Notes: a model not told the origin generated them from the sequence alone. 64,000 nucleotides of DNA from Caedibacter sp052030685 (GCF_052030685.1 NZ_JBQAJM010000009.1:19899-83898); one strand, 5' to 3'. Numbered from the stretch's first letter, positions 27,609-37,070 are shown. Numbers and translations: made by a program.

Positions 27609-29018
27609 CTATTTCTGTTCACGCAACTTATCTAAATAGCGCAATGACAGCATATGATAAATGGGTTCTTTACAGATCACACGTGAAGAAGCCGTACCTA
27701 GAAGAGCTGCCAACATAATGGGTAATAGCATCCCACTTGAGACATTTTGTGTCATCTCAGACACGATGATAAAGCAAGTAATTGGACTTTGCACGACACC
27801 AGAGAAATAAGCAACGGTTCCAATTAAGATAATTGCTCCAGCATATTTAGGATCAAAAAAACTACTCATCATGTGTCCAAATCCAGCCCCTGCTGATAAA
27901 GATGGCGCAAAAATCCCCCCTGGAATACCACTAACAAACGACAATAAAGTGGCAATCATTTTCCATAAGCCAAAGAAAATAGATACATGGACATCATGAC
28001 CATTTAATAGTGCTACCGCTGTTTCTTTACCACTACCGTAAATAACGCCACTCGTGCACACACCAATTACCGCAATAACAAAACCGATGCTCCCTGCGAA
28101 TAACACCGGATGCTTGCGAATAATTCCAACGACCGCGGCTGATACAAATAATAGCATTCGACTGAATAATCCACCCAAAAAACCACAAACAACAGCAACA
28201 ATAATAAGCACGATCCAGCCACCGCCTAAAATATCTAAGGTTGCAGAACTTGCGCCAAAGTAGGCGTAATTGCCCATAATCTCTAAAGATACAAAACCAC
28301 ACAATACGACGGTGGTAATCATCGTACCGGTAATGCCTTTATCAAACGACCCTGCTAACTCTTCGATCGCAAAAACAACCCCTGCCAAAGGTGCGTTAAA
28401 GGCCGCAGCAATCCCAGCAGCACCTCCGGCTAATAATAAACCTTTTTCCGTGTCTTCACGGTTAAACTTCTCTAATCGCCCTAGAAAGTGCATAACTGAT
28501 GCACTTAATTGAATCGTCGGTCCCTCACGCCCAATCGAGGCGCCACTTAAAAAGCCTAATGCGGTTAATAAAAATTTGCCCAATGCAATACGCATTGACA
28601 CCATCTTGCTACGTCGTTGCATATTTTTAACTTTGAGGGCTGTCATCACTTGGGGAATACCACTACCTTCAGCCCCATCAAAATAGGTTTTAAGCAAATA
28701 AATAATCACCATAAAGCCAATTGGCATAATAAATAAAGGCCAATAAGGATGATCTTGACTTAACTCATTAAAACTGTCGTTGAGATTGTCACATAGATAA
28801 GCAAACAATACACATATCAATCCAACAAGAATCGCCCCACCCCAGAAGATCAAACGCCTTCGCCAAAGTGATAGAGACATGAGTTTGCGTGATTCAGTGA
28901 AAATCTTATCTTTTTTTAACGCTTTTAAATCAAAATATTTCATGAAAACTGTCTTTACCACTCTAAGCAAAATTGCTGATGCTATTTTACGCTTTAGTTT
29001 CTTGAAAAAAAAGTACAA
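27609..29018 (-). CDS. clcA: ClC-family chloride/proton antiporter
   Basis: A 469-residue ClC protein, close in length to E. coli ClcA. The selectivity-filter segments are present: GSGIPQ (residues 118-123), GREGP with gating glutamate E165, and GIPGGIFAPSLSAGAG. The internal proton glutamate is in VFAIEELAGSF (E219/E220). Both glutamates present means an H+-coupled exchanger rather than a channel; such proteins help survive acid shock. The first Met gives a basic N-terminal stretch of about 25 residues; Met26 (28943) is an alternative start. Confidence 0.9.
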   Translation of the reverse strand: MYFFFKKLKRKIASAILLRVVKTVFMKYFDLKALKKDKIFTESRKLMSLSLWRRRLIFWGGAILVGLICVLFAYLCDNLNDSFNELSQDHPYWPLFIMPIGFMVIIYLLKTYFDGAEGSGIPQVMTALKVKNMQRRSKMVSMRIALGKFLLTALGFLSGASIGREGPTIQLSASVMHFLGRLEKFNREDTEKGLLLAGGAAGIAAAFNAPLAGVVFAIEELAGSFDKGITGTMITTVVLCGFVSLEIMGNYAYFGASSATLDILGGGWIVLIIVAVVCGFLGGLFSRMLLFVSAAVVGIIRKHPVLFAGSIGFVIAVIGVCTSGVIYGSGKETAVALLNGHDVHVSIFFGLWKMIATLLSFVSGIPGGIFAPSLSAGAGFGHMMSSFFDPKYAGAIILIGTVAYFSGVVQSPITCFIIVSEMTQNVSSGMLLPIMLAALLGTASSRVICKEPIYHMLSLRYLDKLREQK

Positions 29019-29075
29019 ACAGCTTAATAACTATGACAAAATTAACCACACATCATGTTAACTCAAGTGAAATCG

Positions 29076-29366
29076 ATGAAACAAACGCATATTATTACCA
29101 TCACCTATACTTCACCTGCTGAAGTTATAGACCAAGTGAGAGCAAAACATCGCACGTTCTTAGATCGCGGTTATGAAAAAGGGCTATTTATAGCCTCAGG
29201 ACCTAATAGTTCACGCAATGGTGGCGTGATATTAGCCTCAGGCGATTTAGATGAAATCAAAGCATTACTGCAGGAAGACCCCTTTATTACTGAAAAGGTA
29301 GCAAGTTACAGCTATCATAGTTTTGATCCTGTTAAGCATGCAGAAGCCTTTAAGGCCTTTATTTAA
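29076..29366 (+). CDS. YciI-like protein
   Basis: A 96-residue ferredoxin-like small protein of the YciI/YCII family. VRAKHRTFLDRGYEKGLFIASGP and a later EDPFITEKVASYSYHSF carry the conserved His and Asp that form the proposed active site. The start at 29076 agrees with the family N-terminus; an upstream ATG at 29055 would add seven residues. Its stop codon overlaps that of the convergent sufD (shared bases 29363-29366). The cellular role of the family is unclear. Confidence 0.8.
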   Translation: MKQTHIITITYTSPAEVIDQVRAKHRTFLDRGYEKGLFIASGPNSSRNGGVILASGDLDEIKALLQEDPFITEKVASYSYHSFDPVKHAEAFKAFI

Positions 29367-30601
29367 ACTAAGTGTTTAATATGCCCCTCAAGACTATCAA
29401 GATAGCTCTCAATCGTTGATTCATCGCGATTTAATAAAGTAATGAGCTCCTTGACAAATCCTTCGATAAGTAGGCTTGTTGCTTGATCTTTATTAATACC
29501 ACGTGATTGCAGATAAAATAGCGCCTGTTGATCAAGTTGACCAATCGTGGCGCCATGACTACAAACCACATCATCGGAATAAATTTCAAGTTCAGGCTTG
29601 GTGTTGATTTCTGCAGTATTTGTTAGCTGAATGTTGCGATTATTTTGTAATGCTTTGATGCTGTGTAAACCTTTAGCAACATATGCCTTTGCATTAAAGG
29701 TTGCCGATGCCTTACCACCAACAACACCACGAAACGCGACATCACTTTGCGTATTTGATGCATTATGTTTGACATTAATGTGATAATCGGTTTTTGCATT
29801 ATGCGTTAAAGCGTAGATACCCTTTGCATTAAAAACAGCGCCTTCACTTTGCAAATCCACATCAAACTCAATGCGCTTAAGGGCGGCATAAGCTGCCATT
29901 TGAAATGTTTCATAATAGGCATTTTTAGCTATTGAGAGTTTTAGTTTATGCGTCACCAATAACTGCTCCAGACTTTTGTTTGCCAAGGCATCATAGCAGC
30001 ACTTCGCACCCTCTTTCAGATTGATATTGCTACAGATATTGGCTGCTGAATAGGTGTCACTTAATGCGATAAAATTCTCACAAATCATACACTCTGCATA
30101 TTCATCAATCATCAAAGTATGTTGATAGTTAACCAACATCTTCTGACTATTATCGGTATGTAAATACGTCATGACAATAGGTTTGGTCAAACACGTATTT
30201 TTCTTAACCTGAATCGTCACACCGCCTAAATATGAGGCGATGTTTAGATTAGACAGTGCATCATTATTTTCACGCTTAGGCTCTAGTGACAAACTATCAT
30301 TAATAATTACACCATCAATGTCATCAACATAAGCAAGCTGACCATCAACAAAAACAATATTATGCATATCCGTATTTAGATTAATCATTGACAATGTTTC
30401 GTCAATATTTGTACTAACCTCAAGCTTAACTTGAGTAATACCATACTTTCTATACAAAGCAGTTAAATCGGTATAGCGCCACTGTTCATTTTTTTTATTT
30501 GGAAAGCCTTGATCAATAAATGCCTGCCATGCACTTTCACGCTGTTTAATCGCACCATCTGGCAGATTAAGCTTAGAAATTGGCTGTTCTAATTGCAACA
30601 T
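29363..30601 (-). CDS. sufD: Fe-S cluster assembly protein SufD
   Basis: SufD scaffold partner of the SufBC2D complex. The start at 30601 (MLQLEQPISKLN) is preceded by AAGGAG and leaves the sufC reading frame intact; the longer frame to 30691 overlaps sufC by 80 bases and is unlikely. Features are the N-terminal WQAFIDQGFPNKKNEQWRYTDL, the beta-helix core, and the C-terminal EIYSDDVVCSHGATIGQLDQQALFYLQSRGI with the conserved Cys and His. The product has 412 residues. It is the last gene of the visible suf cluster; sufS and sufE or sufU are not next to it. Confidence 0.94.
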   Translation of the reverse strand: MLQLEQPISKLNLPDGAIKQRESAWQAFIDQGFPNKKNEQWRYTDLTALYRKYGITQVKLEVSTNIDETLSMINLNTDMHNIVFVDGQLAYVDDIDGVIINDSLSLEPKRENNDALSNLNIASYLGGVTIQVKKNTCLTKPIVMTYLHTDNSQKMLVNYQHTLMIDEYAECMICENFIALSDTYSAANICSNINLKEGAKCCYDALANKSLEQLLVTHKLKLSIAKNAYYETFQMAAYAALKRIEFDVDLQSEGAVFNAKGIYALTHNAKTDYHINVKHNASNTQSDVAFRGVVGGKASATFNAKAYVAKGLHSIKALQNNRNIQLTNTAEINTKPELEIYSDDVVCSHGATIGQLDQQALFYLQSRGINKDQATSLLIEGFVKELITLLNRDESTIESYLDSLEGHIKHLV

Positions 30602-30611
30602 ATTGCGCTCC

Positions 30612-31355
30612 TTAGTCATTAATCCAAGCATAACCTTTATCTTCAAGCTCAAGTGCGAGCTCTCGACCACCTGATTTAACAATTTTGCCATCTGCTAAAA
30701 CATGAACGAAATCAGGTGCAATATAGTTCAATAAACGTTGGTAATGGGTAATAACAATAAAGCCACGCTCACCATTGCGCATATGGTTCGCACCTTTTGA
30801 TACCACCTGCAACGCATCGATATCAAGCCCTGAATCTGTCTCATCTAGAATACAGACTTTAGGCTCAAGCATCATCATTTGCAGCATTTCATTACGCTTT
30901 TTCTCGCCACCTGAGAATCCTTCATTTACACCACGCTTCATATATTTTTGATCCATTTCGAGGATATCCATATTCGCACGTAGTTTTTTCATAAAGCTCA
31001 TTGCATCAAGCTCGCTTTGCCCTTTGGCTTTGCGTGTGCTATTGACGGCTGTTTTTAGAAATTGCGTGTTACTCACCCCAGGGATTTCAACTGGATATTG
31101 AAAACTTAGAAACACACCAGCATGCGCACGTTCTGAAGCATCCAATTCAAAGATATTCTGACCATTTAATAATACTTCACCTTCAGTGACTTCATAACCT
31201 GGTTTACCCGAAAGCACATTACCCAATGTACTTTTACCTGCACCATTTGGTCCCATAATTGCGTGGACTTCACCTGGTTTAATCTCAAGATTAATTCCCT
31301 TTAGCAGTACTTTATCTTCTACTCTGGTATGTAAATTTTTAATCTCTAACAACAT
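30612..31355 (-). CDS. sufC: Fe-S cluster assembly ATPase SufC
   Basis: A 247-residue ABC-type ATPase of the SufBCD scaffold. The Walker A GPNGAGKS is at residues 35-42, the signature is GFSGGEKKRNEML, and Walker B is CILDETDSGLDIDAL with the family's Asp-Ser-Gly-Leu-Asp. It drives conformational change of SufB-SufD during cluster assembly. It sits between sufB and sufD. Confidence 0.96.
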   Translation of the reverse strand: MLLEIKNLHTRVEDKVLLKGINLEIKPGEVHAIMGPNGAGKSTLGNVLSGKPGYEVTEGEVLLNGQNIFELDASERAHAGVFLSFQYPVEIPGVSNTQFLKTAVNSTRKAKGQSELDAMSFMKKLRANMDILEMDQKYMKRGVNEGFSGGEKKRNEMLQMMMLEPKVCILDETDSGLDIDALQVVSKGANHMRNGERGFIVITHYQRLLNYIAPDFVHVLADGKIVKSGGRELALELEDKGYAWIND

Positions 31356-31433
31356 ATCGTTACTTCGCTTTTTTTATTTTGATTTATTTCTTACTCTTGC
31401 ATTTTCTAATGCTTTTGCACCTAGTTTATTTCA

Positions 31434-32876
31434 CTAGCCTATTGCACCCTCTAGGCTAACTTCCATCAATTTTTGTGCTTCAACCGCAAACTCAAGGGGT
31501 AATTTTTTAAAGACATCTTTACAAAAGCCATTGACTATCATTGCCACGGCATCTTCTTCTGACATGCCGCGTTGTCGACAATAAAAAAGCTGCTCATCAG
31601 AGATCTTTGATGTCGTTGCTTCATGTTCAATTTGCGCTGATTTTGATTTGTTCTCAATATACGGATAAGTATGCGCACCACACTCATGCCCAATAAGTAA
31701 AGAGTCACATTGTGAAAAATTGCGTGCATTATCCGCTGTTGGCAGGATGCGCACTAACCCACGATACGCATTTTGCGCGCGTCCCGCGGAAATCCCTTTT
31801 GAAATGATCGTGCTTTTGGTATTTTTGCCCATATGAATCATTTTGGTGCCGGTATCAGCTTGTTGCGCATGACGCATTAATGCCACAGAATAAAACTCAC
31901 CGACACTGTTATCTCCGCGCAAAATAACCGATGGATATTTCCATGTAATAGACGAACCGGTTTCCACTTGTGTCCATGAGATCTTAGCATTACTTCCCAT
32001 ACACACTCCGCGCTTAGTCACAAAGTTGTAAATTCCCCCTTTGCCATCTTTATCTCCAGGATACCAGTTTTGTACAGTGGAATATTTAATTTCAGCATCT
32101 TTTAATGCAACCAACTCAACTACCGCCGCATGCAACTGATTTTCATCACGCATCGGGGCGGTGCACCCTTCTAAATAACTGACATAACTGCCCTCATCAG
32201 CAATAATTAAGGTGCGTTCAAATTGCCCCGTATTTGAGGCATTAATCCGAAAATAAGTTGATAACTCCATCGGGCAACGCACGCCTTTAGGAATATATAC
32301 AAATGAGCCATCACTAAATACAGCAGAGTTTAATGCCGCAAAATAATTATCCGTTTGCGGTACCACTGAACCAATATATTTTTCAATAAGCTCAGGATAT
32401 TTCTGTAATGCCTCTGAAATTGGGCAAAATATTACACCCGCTTCAGCGAGCTTCTCTTTAAAGGTAGTCACCACAGAGACAGAATCAAATACCGCATCTA
32501 CAGCAACACCGGCAAGCATTTCTTGTTCATGCAATGGAATCCCCAGTTTGTTATAGGTCTCAATTAATTCTGGATCTACTTCATCTAAACTTTTCGGCTT
32601 ATCAGCTGCTGACTTGGGCGCCGCATAATAACTAATCGCTTGATAGTCAATTGGCTCATAATCAACATGCGCCCACGTTGGCTCTTTCATCTCTAGCCAT
32701 TTATGATATGCCTGCAGGCGCCATTTAAGCATAAATTCAGGCTCATTTTTGCGCTTGGAAATCTGCCGAATAATATCCTCATCCAAGCCGTCACGAAAAC
32801 GCTCTTGTTCAATCTCAGTCACAAAGCCGTGCTTATATTCCTGATCAAGCATTTTATTTATTTTTTCATCCGTCAT
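31434..32876 (-). CDS. sufB: Fe-S cluster assembly scaffold SufB
   Basis: A 480-residue SufB, on which the nascent Fe-S cluster is built. Characteristic segments are FVYIPKGVRCPMELSTYFRIN, SYLEGCTAPM with a candidate cluster-pathway Cys, QNWYPGDKDGKGGIYNFVTKRG, and near the C-terminus SLLIGHECGAHTYPYIENKS. The length is normal. It is preceded by the Rrf2-type regulator and followed, after a 78-base gap, by sufC. Confidence 0.96.
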   Translation of the reverse strand: MTDEKINKMLDQEYKHGFVTEIEQERFRDGLDEDIIRQISKRKNEPEFMLKWRLQAYHKWLEMKEPTWAHVDYEPIDYQAISYYAAPKSAADKPKSLDEVDPELIETYNKLGIPLHEQEMLAGVAVDAVFDSVSVVTTFKEKLAEAGVIFCPISEALQKYPELIEKYIGSVVPQTDNYFAALNSAVFSDGSFVYIPKGVRCPMELSTYFRINASNTGQFERTLIIADEGSYVSYLEGCTAPMRDENQLHAAVVELVALKDAEIKYSTVQNWYPGDKDGKGGIYNFVTKRGVCMGSNAKISWTQVETGSSITWKYPSVILRGDNSVGEFYSVALMRHAQQADTGTKMIHMGKNTKSTIISKGISAGRAQNAYRGLVRILPTADNARNFSQCDSLLIGHECGAHTYPYIENKSKSAQIEHEATTSKISDEQLFYCRQRGMSEEDAVAMIVNGFCKDVFKKLPLEFAVEAQKLMEVSLEGAIG

Positions 32877-32915
32877 GTCGCATGATCTCTTTACTGGTTT
32901 GTTACTTAATTTCTT

Positions 32916-33374
32916 TTACTTAGTTTGTTTTATATTATTTACTTTGTTTGATACTTTTAATTCATCCACTGACGTATTCATTAACTCTAGCACCTTAAAG
33001 CCATTTAATGTCTCACGCACTTTTTTATTAATCACATGCCAATAGCCACCCATATGACAATCATTGACAGAACATGACACAAATCCCGCACTGCAACACT
33101 CAGTAAAAGCAAGCTGCCCATCAATTGCTTCTACAATATCAAGCACTGAAATTTCACTCACTTCAGAAGCCAAAGTATAACCACCTTCAGCGCCGCGCTT
33201 GGCAAGCAATATGCCCTTTAGGCTTAGCAGCTTAAGTAGCTTACGCACAGTCGGCAAATTCAACCCCGTAAGACCAATAAGGTCAGTGGCACTGTATAAT
33301 CCTTGCGGATTCTGCGCAAATTTAAGCACGATCATCACGGCGTAATCAGCAAGTTTACTGACTTTTAACATCAA
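32916..33374 (-). CDS. Rrf2-family Fe-S-sensing regulator of the suf operon (IscR/SufR-like)
   Basis: A 152-residue Rrf2 regulator. An N-terminal winged helix (residues 1-65, SATDLIGLTGLNLPTVRKLLKLL) is followed by a cluster-binding loop with C93, C94, C101 and C106 (ECCSAGFVSCSVNDC), similar to the Cys spacing of IscR. It is the first gene of the suf cluster, 39 bases ahead of sufB. It very probably represses or activates the operon according to cluster status. No operator could be assigned with confidence; the upstream DNA is repeat-derived. Confidence 0.9.
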   Translation of the reverse strand: MMLKVSKLADYAVMIVLKFAQNPQGLYSATDLIGLTGLNLPTVRKLLKLLSLKGILLAKRGAEGGYTLASEVSEISVLDIVEAIDGQLAFTECCSAGFVSCSVNDCHMGGYWHVINKKVRETLNGFKVLELMNTSVDELKVSNKVNNIKQTK

Positions 33375-33479
33375 AATAGTACTGACTTGGTATCATATGC
33401 GCAAAGGTTAATGGGTTTTGATGTTTGTGTCAACGGATTAAGGATTTGTTTTCCAGCAATGACAATATCCCAATCCACT

Positions 33480-33640
33480 TTGGTTATATTAATAACACTA
33501 CCTTTAGGCTTTAGGAGGATCACTAACCATCCATGGCAGCTTCGCACTGGATCCTCACGCCATCCTGACTCAGGATGACAAATCATAGGATGTCATTGCG
33601 AGCATGGATGCGTGTCAATCCATTTTGTCAGGGATGGTTA
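33480..33640. repeat. Dispersed intergenic repeat with a perfect palindrome
   Basis: This segment holds a blend of direct and inverted elements, including CATCCTGACTCAGGATG (33561-33577), a palindrome with eight-base arms. It is followed by GACAAATCATAGGATGTCATTGCGAGC, a type of text common in dispersed repeats of Legionella- and Rickettsia-like genomes. Short frames crossing it on both strands give low-complexity translations (for example CHPESGWREDP) and are not genes. Other copies are expected elsewhere in the genome. Confidence 0.5.
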
Positions 33641-33716
33641 ATTTAACTTCATTGCAAACCCTATATTTACAAGCCACCTCTTAAGGTAGTAACATTACTT
33701 TGATTCTATAAGCATT

Positions 33717-33737
33717 GGCTGAGCGTAAGTCGAAGCC
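33717..33737. repeat. Dispersed repeat copy (GGCTGAGCG..GTCGAAGCC type)
   Basis: GGCTGAGCGTAAGTCGAAGCC is nearly the same as the copy at 43160-43180 (GGCTGAGCGCCAGTCGAAGCC). It is a degenerate reverse complement of the copy at 27551. It lies in the gap of more than 600 bases between sufR and the MFS gene. Apart from this repeat, the one at 33480 and the inverted repeat at 33869, I see nothing in that gap. Confidence 0.5.
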
Positions 33738-33868
33738 TCTATGGAGTGTGACTTTCCTTTAGCCGTATTGACAAGAATGAATGGATACAAAAAATATTTT
33801 GCATTTTGTTTTTTTCAAGGTAGTCTATCTTCCTAATCACTGATCTTTCGGGCAAGAAAAACTTAAAT

Positions 33869-33922
33869 GCAGCACAATAAATATCTAAACACACAGTTAT
33901 CTAGCTCAAATGACTGTGCTGC
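33869..33922. repeat. Eight-base inverted repeat upstream of the MFS gene
   Basis: GCAGCACA at 33869-33876 pairs perfectly with TGTGCTGC at 33915-33922. An inner CACAGT/ACTGTG adds a second stem option, and TATTTT follows. It could be an mRNA leader structure, a small RNA terminator or another repeat. It lies 163 bases before the MFS start. Confidence 0.3.
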
Positions 33923-34084
33923 TATTTTCCATCCTATTTGTTGTTGTCGATGTATTAAGCCTAATTAAGTTTTGCTGCACTTCTATTTACTCTATTGTTA
34001 ATCATGTTCAGCTTATCTTTAATTAGGCATCTTAATCTTTCATATTTTAAACGTAGAAACATAACCAATAAACAGGACAACCTT

Positions 34085-35296
34085 ATGTTTAGATCAGTAT
34101 TTTTATTTATTTTAGCCGCACTGTTTCTTTTTTTTGAAATGGCACTTCAAGTCTCACCTGGCATTATGACCGAAAATCTAATGAGTAGTCTGCACATTGA
34201 CATATTCTGGCTTGGCGTCACCTCTGGCGCTTACTTTATTACCTATACTTTAATGCAGATTCCGGCAGGTCTTATCTATGATCGATTCTCTGCACGCAAT
34301 GTGATTATGTTGCCCCTTTTGATTTGCGTCATTGGCGGATTTCTGTTTGGATTAGCACCAAATTTTTATCTTGCAGCTTGTGCACGTATTTTTATGGGCT
34401 TTGGCTCAGCTTTCGCCTTTATTGGCGTGCTTGTCGTTGCTAGCCACGTCTTTAGCAGGCGCTATTTCACCCTAATTGCCGGTGTTACGCAAATGCTTGC
34501 AGCATTGGGTGCCATGTGTGGCGCTTTGCCACTGATCCCACTGATTGATCACCTTGGCTGGCGTGCAACGATGATGATTATCAGCAGCTTTGGTTTGATT
34601 CTCTTGATTATCATGTTTTTCTATTTAAAGCTTCCTAATAAACATTTAACAACAAAACCCGTGACAAGCTCATGGCTTGCTTTTAAATCGGTTGCGCGCC
34701 AATCGCAAACGTGGATGATCGCAATTTATGCTTGTTTATTGTGGATGCCAATGGCCGTTGTTGCCTCACTTTATGGCATTCCTTTTGTTGAGCAATACTT
34801 TAACGTTCCTTTTTCAGTCGCCGCAACTGTGGTTACGTTTATGTGGATTGGTATTGCCGTTGGCAGCCCTTTGTTTGGGTTTCTTGCCGACAAAACAGAG
34901 CATATCAAACGTGTGCTTATACTTTGCGCACTACTTGGTGTCATTTCTTTTGGGTTTATTACACTAGCACCAATTAATAGCGTCATAATCCTTGTCATAT
35001 TGTTTTTTGCCGCGGGCGCTGCATGTGCGGGACAAGCATTAAGCTTTTCTTTGGTTTCACGCAATAATCAACTAGAGCATCGAGCCACTGCCATTGGTTT
35101 TAATAATATGGCTGTTGTTATTTCTGGCTTTATTTTTCAGCCATTTGTTGGCTATGTCATCCGTGCAAGTCAGTTACAACCCACAACAAACTACCTATAT
35201 GATGGTTCAAGCTACCATAATGGTATGATGGTTGTGTTATTTTCCTATTTTATTGCTACTGTTGCAGTTATCTTCCTTATCAAACAAAAAGCTTAA
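34085..35296 (+). CDS. Major facilitator superfamily transporter
   Basis: A 403-residue MFS protein with 12 predicted helices. The start at 34085 (MFRSVFLFIL) has AGGA upstream; the longer frame from 33995 adds 30 polar residues without support. FEMALQVSPGIMTENLMSSLHI, GLIYDRFSARNVIMLPLLIC (motif A) and a symmetric DKTEHIKRVLILC in the second half are visible. The N-terminal sequence resembles MFS proteins of Francisella and Legionella, among them the phagosomal transporter group, which imports amino acids or nucleosides. The substrate is unknown, and membership of that group is a suggestion only. Confidence 0.8.
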   Translation: MFRSVFLFILAALFLFFEMALQVSPGIMTENLMSSLHIDIFWLGVTSGAYFITYTLMQIPAGLIYDRFSARNVIMLPLLICVIGGFLFGLAPNFYLAACARIFMGFGSAFAFIGVLVVASHVFSRRYFTLIAGVTQMLAALGAMCGALPLIPLIDHLGWRATMMIISSFGLILLIIMFFYLKLPNKHLTTKPVTSSWLAFKSVARQSQTWMIAIYACLLWMPMAVVASLYGIPFVEQYFNVPFSVAATVVTFMWIGIAVGSPLFGFLADKTEHIKRVLILCALLGVISFGFITLAPINSVIILVILFFAAGAACAGQALSFSLVSRNNQLEHRATAIGFNNMAVVISGFIFQPFVGYVIRASQLQPTTNYLYDGSSYHNGMMVVLFSYFIATVAVIFLIKQKA

Positions 35297-35464
35297 TATG
35301 TGACAGGCGATATTTTGACACTTTCGATATCCAAAAGCCCGCCAAGGCTATCATTGGCACCTGTTTCTACAATTCTAAACTCTTTAGTGGTACTGTTATC
35401 TAAATTATCAAGATCAATTGAAATTGTTTGCCATTGTTTATTAAAGTCACATTGATTTCTCAAT
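35293..35464 (-). pseudogene. C-terminal remnant of a secreted or carbohydrate-binding-like protein
   Basis: Directly after the permease stop, an open frame encodes about 57 residues with protein-like composition: QWQTISIDLDNLDNSTTKEF and TGANDSLGGLLDIESVKISP. It looks like the last strands of a galactose-binding-like beta-sandwich. It has no start codon or ribosome-binding site of its own. The upstream extension of the same frame merely overlaps the permease gene in another frame. It is best read as a gene fragment left after deletion. Its stop overlaps the end of the MFS gene. Confidence 0.4.
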
Positions 35465-36928
35465 TTAAAACGCGCTTTGATGGGCTTCTTTATGGAAAAA
35501 ATCAATATCTGATGTCGCAGAGCGTGCAAACTTGGTACGCTTACGCCATTTGTAACCAAGATACAAAATAATAAATAGAATAACACCACTATATGTCGCA
35601 AAGAAAGCGCCCCACGTCGCAGTGCCTGATAGCATCTGCTCAACTTGCGCACCAAACATCATAATCACCAAAGCAACAATCGAAATAATAGGTCCATATG
35701 GATAAAATTTTGACTTATAAACCAAGTCATCAAGTGACTTCCCCTGTTTGATATACGCGCGGCGAAAACGCAAATGGCTAATTGAAATACTTAACCAACC
35801 AATATATCCAGATAAACTAATTAAATTAACGAGCCAGTTGAAAATTGCGCCATTGCCGATGAAAGATGCTAAGAAAAACGTCGCTCCCAAGATCGATGTC
35901 ACTAATACACCAATCACCGGCACACCACGACGGTTCGTTTTCGATAAGACTTTAGGCGCTTGTTTTGATTTAGATAAATACCATAACGTACGTGATGAAG
36001 TATAAATACATGAATTTGCAGCTGACAATACTGCCGTAACTAACACAATATTAACAAGCGTTGCAGCATAGGTGAATCCCGTACTTTGAAACACCATCGT
36101 AAATGGACTCATAGCCACATTAGATTCAGGGTTTGCCAACCAACTTGCCGTATATGGCACCAAAAACCCGATAATGCCTAATGCGCATACATAAAATAAA
36201 GTCAAACGCCAGAATGTACTACGAATGGCTTTGGGTATTGCTTTTCTTGGATTTTTTGCCTCGCCTGCAGCAACACCAACGATTTCTGTCCCTTGGAATG
36301 AATAACCGGCAATTAAAAACACACCGAGTATCGTAAATATTCCACCATTAAATGGCGCATCCGCAACATGCCAATTACTAAAGCCAACGGTATGACCATT
36401 CTCACTAATACCGAAAATAGCCAGCGCACCAACCAAAATAAAAATAATAACAAATGATACCTTTATAAAGGATAGCCAATATTCTGATTCACCATACATT
36501 GAAACTGAGAACAGGTTTACTGCAAGAATAATAACAAAGAAAATCGCACTCCACATCACGACAGGGGTACCCGGAAACCAAAACTGCATCAAGAGTCCAG
36601 CTCCTAATAAGTCAGCAGAAATAGTCATTGCCCAGTTAAACCAATAATTCCAGCCCATGGCAAATCCAAGTGCTGGATCAACAAATTTTTCTGAGTACTT
36701 ATTAAAAGACCCTGTACATGGTGCGTATGTTGACATCTCACCTAGACTAGTCATTAGCATATATACCACAATCGCAACTAATGCATAACCTATTAACGCG
36801 CCACCTGGTCCTGCCTGTGAAATGGCTGAACCACTGGCAAGAAACAATCCCGTGCCAATAGTACCACCTAACGCAATCATCGTTAAATGGCGCGTTTTTA
36901 AATCACGTTTCAATTTAGTTGATTTCAT
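35465..36928 (-). CDS. Amino acid permease, LysP-like (APC superfamily)
   Basis: A 487-residue permease with 12 helices. The first helix motif LTMIALGGTIGTGLFLASGSAISQAGPGG is the APC substrate-binding signature. YMLMTSLGEMSTYAPCTGSF plus GFAMGWNYWFNWAMTISADLLGA is close to LysP. GTEIVGVAAGEAKNPRKAIPKAI follows. It probably takes up a cationic or other amino acid with protons; lysine is the best guess. It has its own promoter region (36929-37180), which includes a long palindrome. No operon partners. Confidence 0.85.
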   Translation of the reverse strand: MKSTKLKRDLKTRHLTMIALGGTIGTGLFLASGSAISQAGPGGALIGYALVAIVVYMLMTSLGEMSTYAPCTGSFNKYSEKFVDPALGFAMGWNYWFNWAMTISADLLGAGLLMQFWFPGTPVVMWSAIFFVIILAVNLFSVSMYGESEYWLSFIKVSFVIIFILVGALAIFGISENGHTVGFSNWHVADAPFNGGIFTILGVFLIAGYSFQGTEIVGVAAGEAKNPRKAIPKAIRSTFWRLTLFYVCALGIIGFLVPYTASWLANPESNVAMSPFTMVFQSTGFTYAATLVNIVLVTAVLSAANSCIYTSSRTLWYLSKSKQAPKVLSKTNRRGVPVIGVLVTSILGATFFLASFIGNGAIFNWLVNLISLSGYIGWLSISISHLRFRRAYIKQGKSLDDLVYKSKFYPYGPIISIVALVIMMFGAQVEQMLSGTATWGAFFATYSGVILFIILYLGYKWRKRTKFARSATSDIDFFHKEAHQSAF

Positions 36929-37052
36929 ACCTTCCCCTTTTTAATGTAACACACTCGAATTTAAGTGTACTTGATAACATTCATTAATATCCTATTAATT
37001 ATCCTTATAGTAATTTACCGAAAAAAATGAGCATGTGCGATAGAAAATATCT

Positions 37053-37070
37053 TAAATTTTATAAAATTTA
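37053..37070. promoter_or_regulatory. Perfect 18-base AT palindrome upstream of the permease gene
   Basis: TAAATTTTATAAAATTTA is a perfect palindrome 125 bases upstream of the LysP-like start, in an otherwise featureless AT-rich gap of about 250 bases. It may be a dimeric regulator site. In DNA this rich in A and T, such a palindrome can also arise by chance. Confidence 0.25.

Noticed and set aside
28054..28512. Frames on the plus strand opposite the ClC gene
   Set aside because: Their Pro/Thr/Ala-rich translation mirrors the glycine-rich ClC sequence; no start signals or family match.
33371..33586. Open frames on both strands over the sufR upstream region
   Set aside because: They cross a palindromic dispersed repeat and translate to low-complexity text typical of such repeats, without ribosome-binding sites.
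35465..35655. Upstream part of a 120-codon minus-strand frame overlapping the permease gene
   Set aside because: It overlaps the 3' end of the LysP-like gene in another frame and is explained by it; only the part after the permease stop looks like protein.
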